Shown here: piece after piece, positions 42,397 to 50,947 of the stretch
Position numbering within the stretch: position 1 is the first letter of the stretch
Layout: every line of letters begins with the position of its first letter
Assembly (NCBI GenBank): GCA_023430545.1
Contig: JAEZAF010000084.1
Span: 12,503-76,502 of the forward strand
Reading direction: 5' to 3'
Length of the DNA stretch: 64,000 bases
DNA from: Chloroflexota bacterium
Lineage (GTDB): Bacteria; Chloroflexota; Anaerolineae; Aggregatilineales; Phototrophicaceae
Made by a program: the position numbers and the translations under genes
The notes under the pieces: model-generated
What the model saw: the letters and a program-made list of their open reading frames with translations, nothing else
Database searches by the model: none
What the model was told of the DNA's origin: nothing

Positions 42397-45300
42397 TTAG
42401 GGTGTAGCGGTCAGGGTGGGGGCGGGTGTCAGGCTCGGTGTTGGAGTCGGCGTGACCACGCTGCCATCGCCATAAGTTCCCGCTTCCTGCGCCCAGACCA
42501 CCAGCGGTCCGACGCCCGTTGTCAGATCGACGACCTCGCCGGTCTCCACATCCAGAATCAGGGTGTGCTGGCCTACGCCTTCAACCGATTCATCTTTTGG
42601 CAGGCCGGTTTGCAGCGCGATATAGCGGCTGTCCGGCGACCATGTGAACGTGCCACCGTATACGCGTGCACCAGTCTCCGGCAGGCAGTAGCGCCGCGTC
42701 TTTCCGGTATGGCTGTCCCACACGCCAATCGGATAAGCTAGATTGCTGTCCCCTGCAAAGGCCCGATAGCGCCCATCAGTTGACCATGTCCCGCCCTGCG
42801 CCGTTCCGAGCTTCAGATTGCTGACATCAGGGAAGGTCACCTGATACGTCGGCGAGAACAGATACGGGAACGTGTAGTACATCCGGTCCCCGAACGGGTG
42901 CCAGTAAACATCGATCGTCTCGTAGTTGTACTGCGCGAACAGTTGATAATCGCCGCTGTCGGTGTTGTACAGGTAATACTTGTAACCAGTACCGATGCCG
43001 GTATTGTAGGTGGTCGAAGCAACGACCCACGATCCACCTGGCTGACGGCTGACCAGTGTCGTCGGCAGTTCGTTGATGCTGATATCCGGGAACCACGGCT
43101 TCGGATCAGGGAAGACGTTGAGCGTATCCCGAGCGTAACCCTGTTTGAAATAAATGTCACCGCCGCCTTCCGGGGTCAGTGGGATCTGTGCCTGCCATTC
43201 CAACTGCTGATTACCGGACCAGTTCAGCTCACGCGGCACAGGTGTCGGATGAATCGGCGTGCGTAAATCCCACAGCACGCGGGAGTCGCTGTTATCAGGC
43301 CGCACGATGTAGATCAGTTCGTAGGTCTGCGCCAGAATCCACTGCTTGTCCGGTGAGAACTTGCAGTTCAGGCCGCGTCCGCACTGCGGAATCTCCGGTT
43401 CTTCATAGCGTGTGCCGTTCTCCGGTTCGATCACCCACAGCGAGTTGCCCACCACCGGCGCATACAGCCGTCCCGTAGGGGCATAGGCGCTCGGCGGATT
43501 GCTGATCGAATACAGCCGTTCAACCGGGCAGACATTCTCGTCGCGTTCTGCCGTGTCGAAGACCGACTCCTCTGGGGCCGGATACAGCGTCAGTTCAACA
43601 GTCGGAGTCAGCGTGGGGCGTGCGGTCCCGATGGCGTTATACGTCGGTGAAGGCGACGGCTGCGCCTGAATCAGATTGGCGGTTGCCAACTGCGCGACGG
43701 CAGTCGAGGTCAGCTCGGCCATCAGTGAATCGTAGGTGACGACCATCCGGTAGACGATCAGCTCACCCGGCAGGCTGGATGCAGCGATCATGTCCTTGTC
43801 CGGGCTGAGGATCGCCGTTCCCAGTGAACGTCCTTCCGTTTCCTCGAACAGTGCATAGATCGGACCCATCGGGCGCTGTTCGCGGAAAGGTTCCCGGTAG
43901 TCCCCGCTCGCCCGTTCGCCGGTTTCCGCATCGATGAACATCGTCAGCCCCAGTGACGGGTCGAACTCACCATCCGGCTGAATCACGCCGATGCCTTCGC
44001 ACAGCAGGATCGCCAGTTCCAGAGCCTGTTCAGCCGTGGAATTGGCGGTCATATCCTTCCAGACCGCGCTGTACTGTTCGGTCTCGTTCGGATAGCGATC
44101 CAGCAGGCAGGGCGGCACTTCACCAAACGGGACACCTGTCGCGGCGATGAACTCCGGTGTGTCGGTGGGCTGAAGCAGCGCTTCGACGCCGCTGGCGCTG
44201 TCCGGCAGGTCATCACAGATGCGCAGCGTCCACTCGTTGAGCTTGTCCCCGCGCAGGCGATACACCATTCGTTCCCACAGATTCGAGAACTGCGGCAGAT
44301 GTTCGGGATACGCATCGACGATGCACTGCGGCAGGCTGTTGGATGCATACTCTGCGCCGTACACGCGCTGCGGGACGCTGCTGGCGAGTCCCTGTCCATA
44401 GACGTAAACCGTGTTGTCGTCCGCCCAGCCGTAGAGCCGCTGATTGTTCGGCGGCAGGTCATCCCCGGCGATCAGCCACTTGAGGCCGTCTTCATAATCG
44501 TACAGCGCGATCTGGTTGCCAGGGGCATACGGGCCGAAGTTGTTGACGCTGTAAACGACGAGGAACTTCGTCCACGACGGGTTCGCGTACATCTGCTCGA
44601 TTGAGCTTCCAGGGATCGCGTCAAATCTCACCGTGTAATTATCGCCGCTGTCCAGATCGAGCACTTCCGCGCCGCCACCGCCAACATAGTTGCTGAACTG
44701 GCTCAGGAAGCGGCTGCCATCCGACGCGGTGGCGATGATGTCGCCCGCCAGATGGATCACCTCACGCCGCACGACTTGACCGGTCGCGATGTCCCACTGA
44801 CGCCATTCGGTCCCGGCCAGCGTGATCACCTTCGTGCTGTCATTGCTGAAAAAGAAGCGGTCAAAGCTGCGGGAATAGCGCAGGTCTTCCGCCAGCATCT
44901 GATTGCTGTCAGCGTCGAAGCGCTGGAAGTCGCTGATGATTTCACTGCCATCGAGATTGTAGGCCAGCACGCGGTTCTGACTGCTGCGGCGGTAGCTTCC
45001 GATCGAGCGCAGCGCCGGTAAAAAGCTGCGGACTTCCTGACCGGTGCTGATGTCATACGTGATCACATATTCATCTTCGAGGTAAACACGCATCAGCAGG
45101 TTTTCGGCATCCGGGCTGAGCACCGCCTGATTCACAGCACGGCTGAACTGGAAAATGCCCGTGCGCGTATGTTCGTTATAGATGAACAGCAGCGCGATCA
45201 CGTTCTCTGCCGAACTGGCAGGCGGCACGACGAGGTCCACCAGCGTTACGGTCAGTGGGGCGCGGCCATAAAAATTATCTGCACGGTAATCGACATGAAT

Positions 45301-46257
45301 CAGCCGTTCCAGCAGCGGCAGGCTGGAGCGATGCCCCGGCTCTCCGATCACACGCGCAACCGAGCCGAGTTCGAGGCCGCCAAGCTGGTTAAAGTCGTTC
45401 TGGCTAAGGCTGGTACTCATCGGGATCTCGACCAGCACACCCTGTTCGGTATCGACCTGCATCAGCGTATTGGTCGTCACCGGGCGCACGTAGACGCGAT
45501 CATCGTTCAGGCTCTTCCAGACGGTCAGTGGGTCCTGTTCATAACGGTCGGTCGGGATCTCATAGCGCGACTCAAGCGTCAGCGCATCCAGCACGCGCAG
45601 GCGGGACGGCAGCGCCGCCACGATATGATCATCCGGTGACAGCACGAACCCGTTGGCGAAATCCGTCATCTGTACTGCCTCGGAGCCGTTCGGCAGCGTC
45701 GATGAAGCTTCATTACGTGCGGCGGGCAGATGCCACACCCATGGATAAGTGATCGTATCATTTTCCGTCAGGCGCAGGGCACGCGGCGCGGGATAGATCC
45801 CATAGAAAACCAGCACGTCGTCATTACGGGAAAAGCTCAGCGGGCCGAGTAGTTGCTGTGCCCGTCCCAGGCTGGTGAGATCAGCGGCCAGCGTGCCCGT
45901 TTCCGTGTCCCACAGTTCCATCGTGACACCATAGATCACCGCCAGCCAGCGTCCATCATTGCTGAAGGCGATATCGCCATACTCGCCGCGCTCATGCAGC
46001 ACGGCCAGCGTGGAGTAATCGGTCGCATCCACCAGCAGCAGCCGACGATAGGCATCGACCACCGCCATACGTTCATGCTGCGGATCGTAGACGATCTTGC
46101 GCGGCAGGGCACGCCCGATCTCACCGACGATTTCGAAGGCAACCTGCGGTTCTTCGGTAGACTCTGGATCGGGTATGGTGTCGTCCACCTGAGACATAAC
46201 CAGACCACTGATGAAGAGCAGGATGCAGAGTGCGGAAAGAATGCTTATTCGTTTCAT
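42397..46257 (-). CDS. large secreted WD40-like beta-propeller protein
   Basis: About 1286 residues from the ATG at 46257, where MKRISILSALCILLFISGLV is a signal peptide; the longer ORF start at 46365 is not plausible. From residue about 60 come WD40/PD40-type repeats (IAFSNDGRWLAVIYGVTMEL and similar S-P-D-x-R/K-x-I/L-A patterns) at both ends. Near residues 640-750 two copies of an unrecognised module appear (CIVDAYPEHLPQFSNLWERM and CLLDRYPNETEQYSAVWKDM). A proline/threonine linker (PTLTPTVELTLYPAPEES) leads to a second propeller; the C-terminus is a P-T-x-T-P-T-P spacer. Probably a cell-surface protein sensing or binding something; function unknown. Divergent from the type 1 binding-protein gene at 46457. 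Confidence 0.75.
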   Translation of the reverse strand: MKRISILSALCILLFISGLVMSQVDDTIPDPESTEEPQVAFEIVGEIGRALPRKIVYDPQHERMAVVDAYRRLLLVDATDYSTLAVLHERGEYGDIAFSNDGRWLAVIYGVTMELWDTETGTLAADLTSLGRAQQLLGPLSFSRNDDVLVFYGIYPAPRALRLTENDTITYPWVWHLPAARNEASSTLPNGSEAVQMTDFANGFVLSPDDHIVAALPSRLRVLDALTLESRYEIPTDRYEQDPLTVWKSLNDDRVYVRPVTTNTLMQVDTEQGVLVEIPMSTSLSQNDFNQLGGLELGSVARVIGEPGHRSSLPLLERLIHVDYRADNFYGRAPLTVTLVDLVVPPASSAENVIALLFIYNEHTRTGIFQFSRAVNQAVLSPDAENLLMRVYLEDEYVITYDISTGQEVRSFLPALRSIGSYRRSSQNRVLAYNLDGSEIISDFQRFDADSNQMLAEDLRYSRSFDRFFFSNDSTKVITLAGTEWRQWDIATGQVVRREVIHLAGDIIATASDGSRFLSQFSNYVGGGGAEVLDLDSGDNYTVRFDAIPGSSIEQMYANPSWTKFLVVYSVNNFGPYAPGNQIALYDYEDGLKWLIAGDDLPPNNQRLYGWADDNTVYVYGQGLASSVPQRVYGAEYASNSLPQCIVDAYPEHLPQFSNLWERMVYRLRGDKLNEWTLRICDDLPDSASGVEALLQPTDTPEFIAATGVPFGEVPPCLLDRYPNETEQYSAVWKDMTANSTAEQALELAILLCEGIGVIQPDGEFDPSLGLTMFIDAETGERASGDYREPFREQRPMGPIYALFEETEGRSLGTAILSPDKDMIAASSLPGELIVYRMVVTYDSLMAELTSTAVAQLATANLIQAQPSPSPTYNAIGTARPTLTPTVELTLYPAPEESVFDTAERDENVCPVERLYSISNPPSAYAPTGRLYAPVVGNSLWVIEPENGTRYEEPEIPQCGRGLNCKFSPDKQWILAQTYELIYIVRPDNSDSRVLWDLRTPIHPTPVPRELNWSGNQQLEWQAQIPLTPEGGGDIYFKQGYARDTLNVFPDPKPWFPDISINELPTTLVSRQPGGSWVVASTTYNTGIGTGYKYYLYNTDSGDYQLFAQYNYETIDVYWHPFGDRMYYTFPYLFSPTYQVTFPDVSNLKLGTAQGGTWSTDGRYRAFAGDSNLAYPIGVWDSHTGKTRRYCLPETGARVYGGTFTWSPDSRYIALQTGLPKDESVEGVGQHTLILDVETGEVVDLTTGVGPLVVWAQEAGTYGDGSVVTPTPTPSLTPAPTLTATP

Positions 46258-46456
46258 AGAGGTTTCCGAATCGTTATTCAGTCTGAAGGCTGCTGTGAAT
46301 GTTATTGTAGAGCGTAATGGACATCGGTTGATCCAGACTCCGCGCATAGTCAGCGGATGGCGCACGCAATCCCTACGATCACACTACGCAGGATGAAAGC
46401 AAAATATAATCATGGGAACTTGATCGCGCCGCAGATGGAATCGATGAAACCACCCT

Positions 46457-47779
46457 ATGTACCCTATGATACGTTCTTTTACTTTACAATCAGTATTTAG
46501 TCTGACGTGCTCACATCGACTGCCGGTTATACTGGTCGTTTTGCTGTCTGCTTTGCTTCTGACTGTGCGACCAATGCCGCTCACGGCGCAGTCTGACGCA
46601 GACCAGTCGGAGTGCATCCCGGCGGAAGGCGAGCCGATCCGCATCGGGGCGGTGTTCCCCCGGCTGGAGTTGTTCAGCACGGAAGGCCCGCAGCCGCTTA
46701 AGGGAGTGGAGGATATGGTGCAGGCCATCAACGAATGTGGCGGGGGCCGTCCGGTGGAGCTGGTTTACGCCCCGGCCAATAACCGCGATCAGGCGCTCGA
46801 AGCCGTCGAGATGCTGCGCGGCGATGTCGCACTCGTGATCGGCAGCGGGTCCGGCGCGGTCAGCCAGATCCTGACCGAAGCATCAGCCGATGGCAGCTTC
46901 GTCTATTGGGAAGTGACCGAGCCGCTTGATTCCAGCAGTGACTGGGCATTCTCGCCGCGTGCCGATAGTCGTCAGCTTGGGGCATCCGCCGCGCAGTTCG
47001 CGCTGGAACAGATCCCGGACCTGATCGACGGTCGCGAGCCGCGCATCGCCCTGTTATATGAAGACCGCGCCAGCCTGATTGCCGAAGGCGTGACCGATGT
47101 ACTTCAGCCGCACATCACCCGCCGTTATTCCAACCATTTCCAGGACAGCTACGCGCTGGCGGTAGACATCCGCGACGAGCAGATTGATGTCGTCATCGTC
47201 GCGACCTTCGAGCAGGATGCGCAGTATTTCTGGCATCAGCTTCGCCGCGCCGACGCCAATATCGCGGCCTGGATACAGGTCGGCAGCCAGCTTGATGATC
47301 GCTGTGACTCATTCGCGGCCATCAGCATTGGGGCGGCAGGGGACGTTGACCCTGCATATCGTGTTCAGGCGGGCGGCGCGGTCTACGAGCGCTACCGCGA
47401 GCTTTCCGCCGGATTATTCGGGGCCGTCAGCCACCGGGCGGATTTGGCTGCATCCGGTCTGCACATGCTGCTGACGTATGTGCTGGCTGCGGATGACGCG
47501 CCTTCGACCAGCGAGGAGATGCGGGACGCTCTGCTTGCCAGCGAAGTCCCGCTTTACAGTGGTCTGATGGGTGAAGGGCTGTTGCTTCAGGACGGCGAGA
47601 GCACCAACGCCGCCGCCAGTGTCATCGTCCAGCAGCGCCAGTGGGACGGCTTCTGCACGCTCGAACCGGGGACGCTTGCCACCTGCACCAGCGGCTTGCA
47701 GTCGTTTCCGACGTGGCGCAGTCGGGCCGTCGCCGCATCACAGGGCATTTGCGGCACCGAACGCGACAGTCTCGCCTGA
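46457..47779 (+). CDS. type 1 periplasmic-binding-fold protein (Leu/Ile/Val-binding-like)
   Basis: A 440-residue exported protein with signal sequence (SHRLPVILVVLLSALLLTVR) and the fold of branched-chain amino acid receptors: PIRIGAVFPRLELFSTEGPQ, LVIGSGSGAVSQILTEASAD, then RIALLYEDRASLIAEGVTD. No permease or ATPase gene is near, so it may be a sensor or orphan receptor rather than a transport component. Two cysteines occur in the mature N-terminal part (E-C-I-P, E-C-G-G-G) and several near the C-terminus (FCTLEPGTLATCTS). A clear ribosome binding site was not found; another methionine is three codons on. It is divergent from the beta-propeller gene. Confidence 0.72.
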   Translation: MYPMIRSFTLQSVFSLTCSHRLPVILVVLLSALLLTVRPMPLTAQSDADQSECIPAEGEPIRIGAVFPRLELFSTEGPQPLKGVEDMVQAINECGGGRPVELVYAPANNRDQALEAVEMLRGDVALVIGSGSGAVSQILTEASADGSFVYWEVTEPLDSSSDWAFSPRADSRQLGASAAQFALEQIPDLIDGREPRIALLYEDRASLIAEGVTDVLQPHITRRYSNHFQDSYALAVDIRDEQIDVVIVATFEQDAQYFWHQLRRADANIAAWIQVGSQLDDRCDSFAAISIGAAGDVDPAYRVQAGGAVYERYRELSAGLFGAVSHRADLAASGLHMLLTYVLAADDAPSTSEEMRDALLASEVPLYSGLMGEGLLLQDGESTNAAASVIVQQRQWDGFCTLEPGTLATCTSGLQSFPTWRSRAVAASQGICGTERDSLA

Positions 47780-47855
47780 TGATGTCTGGGGGACCATCTG
47801 AAAATTGATTGCAGACATGGAGAGGGTGGTCTTGTCGTTACACTTTACATCTTTT

Positions 47856-47900
47856 GTAGGGACAACGCCTAAACATGCTTGCATGTCGTTGTCCGGTGTT
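47856..47900. repeat. palindromic repeat GGACAACG...CGTTGTCC
   Basis: GTAGGGACAACGCC, then ACATGC-TT-GCATGT, then CGTTGTCCGG: an outer 8-bp stem and an inner 6-bp stem. Nearly identical to 49331-49370. Confidence 0.8.
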
Positions 47901-47989
47901 TCAATAAGATTCAGAGTAGGTCTTCTGAACATTCAGATACGCTCTGATCCTGCCTGATCTTTCAGTTTGTGAGTTCATAGGAGCTTTAC

Positions 47990-48820
47990 ATGACAACCCG
48001 CAGATTTATGCTGATCCTCGCATTGGTTTCCACCCTGCTGCTCTCCGGCCTGCTGATGACCGCCGGTGCCTTCGCCCAGCCGCCGGGCGACCCGGACGCC
48101 GCTGATCCGGGCGAGGCCATCACCGGCATCGTTGAATTCGAAGGCGCGACGGTCTATGTCGGCCCGGATTTCGCCTATGATCCCATCGGCCAGTTGATGC
48201 AGAATACCTCCGTCAGGGTGTTTGGCCGTCGCGGGGATTTCATCAATAGCTGGAACGGCGATCAGTGGCTGGAAATCGAATTTCAGGGCGACCGCGCCTG
48301 GGTCTATGCTCGCTTGATCCGTACCAGCATCCCGTTTAACAGCATCCCGCCAACCGGACGCCGTCTGCCGCGTAACCGGAATGGCCGCGTGCCGGAAGTC
48401 TTCAGCGTGGCCGATAATGTCTGCGACTCATGGCAGGGGGAGTTCACCCGCACCGGTGATTTTATGGCCGGCGATAATGTCCTCACCGTCACCTATCCCG
48501 AACTGAAGGGCGCGACCGTCTACAGCGTGATCGTTATCTCGCCATCCGGTGAGCGCACCGCCCACGACAGCACCACCACCACCGCCGAAATCCGTCTGGA
48601 GAACCTCAACCGGCAGGGTGGGACGTATACCTGGCGGGTTGCGCCGTACTGGTCGAATGATGACAGCCGTTATTCATGGCAGCAGATCTGTCTGCTTCAG
48701 ACCGGCGGCACCTTCGAAAAACCCGGCCCGGAGATCACGCCGTTCCCGACCATCTACCGCAATTACTACTTCGTGACGCCTCGCGGCACACCCACACCGG
48801 AACCGCCGCTGGTCCCATAG
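47990..48820 (+). CDS. secreted SH3b-domain protein
   Basis: A 276-residue exported protein. The signal peptide (MTTRRFMLILALVSTLLLSG) is followed at about residues 38-105 by an SH3b-like domain (GATVYVGPDFAYDPIGQLMQ, then QWLEIEFQGDRAWVYARLI). Residues about 145-245 read as a fibronectin III-like fold (TGDFMAGDNVLTVTYPELKG, then TYTWRVAPYWSNDDSRYSWQ). A proline/threonine-rich tail ends it. AGGAG lies six bases before the ATG. Probably binds the cell envelope or a peptide ligand. Followed by a strong bidirectional terminator. Confidence 0.72.
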   Translation: MTTRRFMLILALVSTLLLSGLLMTAGAFAQPPGDPDAADPGEAITGIVEFEGATVYVGPDFAYDPIGQLMQNTSVRVFGRRGDFINSWNGDQWLEIEFQGDRAWVYARLIRTSIPFNSIPPTGRRLPRNRNGRVPEVFSVADNVCDSWQGEFTRTGDFMAGDNVLTVTYPELKGATVYSVIVISPSGERTAHDSTTTTAEIRLENLNRQGGTYTWRVAPYWSNDDSRYSWQQICLLQTGGTFEKPGPEITPFPTIYRNYYFVTPRGTPTPEPPLVP

Positions 48821-48843
48821 CCGATCCACCTCGGTTACGTATC

Positions 48844-48886
48844 AAAAAGAGGGGCACTGATAACAACTATCAGCGCCCCTCTTTTA
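48844..48886. terminator. bidirectional rho-independent terminator
   Basis: AAAGAGGGGC...GCCCCTCTTT with an inner CTGATA/TATCAG stem and A/T runs on both sides, starting 24 bases after the SH3 gene stop. Confidence 0.9.
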
Positions 48887-48942
48887 TCCTCATATCCGCA
48901 TCCACCGCTCTCAATTCATCCCCGTACCCATCCCCGACAACT

Positions 48943-48971
48943 GTAGCGGCAGGATTCAATCCTGCCCGCCG
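48943..48971. repeat. REP-like palindrome GGCAGGATT-C-AATCCTGCC
   Basis: A perfect 9-bp stem preceded by GTAGC and followed by CGCC, the usual flanks of the REP class seen in this window. Confidence 0.7.
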
Positions 48972-48992
48972 AACTGCAAAACACGCGCCGCG

Positions 48993-49034
48993 TAGGGACA
49001 GGGCCGCATTACTCACAATGGCGCTGTTTCCCCT
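48993..49034. repeat. REP-like palindrome GGACAGGGCCGCATT...
   Basis: GTAGGGACAGGGCCGCATT pairs with AATGGCGCTGTTTCCC imperfectly. Reverse-oriented relative of 32001-32036. Confidence 0.55.
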
Positions 49035-49112
49035 GTAAAATCTGAACCGAAAATTGAATACGTGCCTTTGAGAATGGGGAATGGAGGGATGAAAAGCCCT
49101 CCCCAAAAATGC

Positions 49113-49605
49113 GTCCACTTCGTTTGAAAATTCGAACCGCACACTCCGAACATCTGTGCTACAATTTAAGGTCGGTGTATCAAACCTTGCACCTTAACAT
49201 CCCGCTTCGCAGGTCTTTACGGACGGCCCGAACATCACCTCGTTCTATGATGGTAGGGGTGGCTTTCAGGGGTAGGTAGTTTACTTTGGGTGCAGGTGTT
49301 TACAGTGTGTCCCTACCTCTCACCTGTTTTGTAGGGACAATGCCTAAACATGCTTGCATGTCGTTGTCCGGGGTTTTCGTGAGAGTTAATGGAAATACCC
49401 ACCCTTAAAAGGGTAGGGGTGGGCCTGTGTGCCCACCCGTTGCGGCAACCGTAATTTGCTGCAAGCTGTTGCAGCAGCACTTTTTTTTGTGCTGCTGCTG
49501 CTGCTGCAACAAGCAGTTTTGAACCTGAAACCTCACCCGCAGCGCCCGATTGCTGCAAATTGCTGCAAATTGCTGCAAACTGCTGCAACAGGCAGCCTGC
49601 AACGT
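49113..49605 (+). repeat. dispersed intergenic element, copy B
   Basis: The longest copy. Blocks in order on the plus strand: CCACTTCGTTTG (49115-49126), GAACATCTGTGCTACA (49148-49163) with extended -10-like TGCTACAAT, CACCTTAACATC (49190-49201), a REP insertion (49331-49370), the hairpin TAGGGGTGGGCCTGTGTGCC (from 49414), a long GCAGCAGCAC/GTGCTGCTGC stem (about 49462-49507), GTTTTGAACCTGAAA (49516-49530), then four TGCTGCAAA/T repeats. It ends eight bases from the stop of the convergent SH3 gene at 49613. No coding sequence is supported in it. Confidence 0.75.
49331..49370. repeat. palindromic repeat GGACAATG...CGTTGTCC
   Basis: Second copy of the 47856 palindrome, inside element B. The arm change C to T gives a T-G wobble at that position, so the RNA hairpin is kept. 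Confidence 0.8.
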
Positions 49606-49612
49606 ACCAGTG

Positions 49613-50668
49613 CTAACTGCCGTAAGTCTCAATCCGGCTCCTGAGATTGTCCATCTGGCGATCAACGACCGCGAAAATAGTCTGCGCATTGATGATCTTC
49701 GCATACGCGCTGCGGATATCCTTGTCCAGATACACGCCGCACCGCTTCATCGTCTCAATCGAGGCGTTGAGATCATCGATGGCCTGTTCGAGAATGCGCA
49801 CCTGACGCCGCAGCTCCGGCAGTTCCTGAACATCACGCGGGGTGTAGGCGTAGTACGGATAATTTCCCGTTGGCGGGACGCATTCCATCGTCTCTCCGCT
49901 GGAAAGCATCGTCCAGTACGGCGCGACCTGTTGAGCGATGGCGTCCATCTCTGTAACCCACGCCTGTAAGCGGTCGATCTGCGCAAGCTGGACTTCCGGT
50001 GGGATGATCTCAAGCCCGCTGACGTTCGTCAGGGCATACTCCGGGCTGACCGGGATGCTTTCAATATTGGCGGAGGTGCTGGTGAGGAATTCTGAAATCC
50101 AGCCGACAGTCCCGCGATAGTTGATTTTCAGCCATAGCCGGTCAGGGGTCCGCTCCAGCACCGGCAGCGTCAGGTTGACCGGGATCACCTCGATCGGCTG
50201 ACCTTCACGGGTCGGCGCGGTGCGGAAGTTGGCCTCGCCGATCATCAGCACCGAGATACCGGTATCAATCACCGGCTCCGGACCGGTCAGTCCGGTGGTC
50301 AGATCGGTAATCGGCAGTTTCGCGATCTCGAACATGAACGCGCCGACATCGCGGTGAATCCACCCGACCTTGTCGCGGCGTCCGGGACGGCGCACTTCCA
50401 GCCACTGCCCGTCGATATTGCGACCAACCGCCACCAGGCTGTCATTCTCAAACACGGACGAGAGTCGCTCGGCGGTTTCGTCCGGCGCGGCGCGGATAAA
50501 GGCGCTGTCCACCACGATCTGGATCACATAATCCGGCGTCGGGACGAAGGCTTCCGTTGTCGGTGTCGCGGTGGGGGCATCCTGTGCCAGTCCTGCGGAC
50601 GCGCTCAGGGAGAACAGCATCAGCAGGGTCAGTGAGAGCATAAAGGGGATGACAAGTGGTTTTCGCAT
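49613..50668 (-). CDS. secreted SH3b-domain protein
   Basis: A 351-residue exported protein. The signal region is PFMLSLTLLMLFSLSASAGL. Two SH3b-like domains follow: ADSAFIRAAPDETAERLSSV-type text is at residues about 50-110 (IRAAPDETAERLSSVFENDS), and FRTAPTREGQPIEVIPVNLT with WLKINYRGTVGWISEFLTS is at about 145-205. The C-terminal half is helical, with three spaced cysteines (M-E-C-V-P-P, K-R-C-G-V) and no family I recognise. It resembles the protein at 41278-42366 in domain order and may be a distant paralogue. It is convergent with element B and separated from the orphan paralogue pair by a terminator. Confidence 0.72.
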   Translation of the reverse strand: MRKPLVIPFMLSLTLLMLFSLSASAGLAQDAPTATPTTEAFVPTPDYVIQIVVDSAFIRAAPDETAERLSSVFENDSLVAVGRNIDGQWLEVRRPGRRDKVGWIHRDVGAFMFEIAKLPITDLTTGLTGPEPVIDTGISVLMIGEANFRTAPTREGQPIEVIPVNLTLPVLERTPDRLWLKINYRGTVGWISEFLTSTSANIESIPVSPEYALTNVSGLEIIPPEVQLAQIDRLQAWVTEMDAIAQQVAPYWTMLSSGETMECVPPTGNYPYYAYTPRDVQELPELRRQVRILEQAIDDLNASIETMKRCGVYLDKDIRSAYAKIINAQTIFAVVDRQMDNLRSRIETYGS

Positions 50669-50834
50669 GGTCCGTACCTGTGATAGAGAGTGAGCAGCAC
50701 TGACGCCATTATAGGGACAAAGCGCCCGCCGAAGTGTGACGACCGCGCTACGCTTGCCCTTCGGTGTACCGTTTTATGTGCCGTTTCATCATTCTATCGT
50801 GCCGTACGTTCTATTCCATGCGGCTTCTGGCGGA

Positions 50835-50871
50835 TAAAAAAACACAGCCACCTGAGCAGGGCGGCTGTGTC
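50835..50871 (-). terminator. rho-independent terminator of the orphan paralogue gene
   Basis: On the minus strand, ACACAGCC and GGCTGTGT form an 8-bp stem followed by TTTTTTT, 77 bases after the stop at 50948. Confidence 0.88.
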
Positions 50872-50947
50872 AATTGAAATTAGTCAGGGATGGCTGACGG
50901 CAGAAACAGCGATCCCGAAAACAACCCTTATTTATACCACGAAAGCG

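Noticed and set aside
47054..47236. Short minus-strand ORFs inside large genes of the window
   Set aside because: They lie opposite clearly coding frames and mirror their codon bias; they are shadows.
49440..49600. TGCTGCAAA/GCAGCA arrays as a CRISPR array
   Set aside because: Units are short (3-11 bases), without unique spacers, and no cas gene is near.
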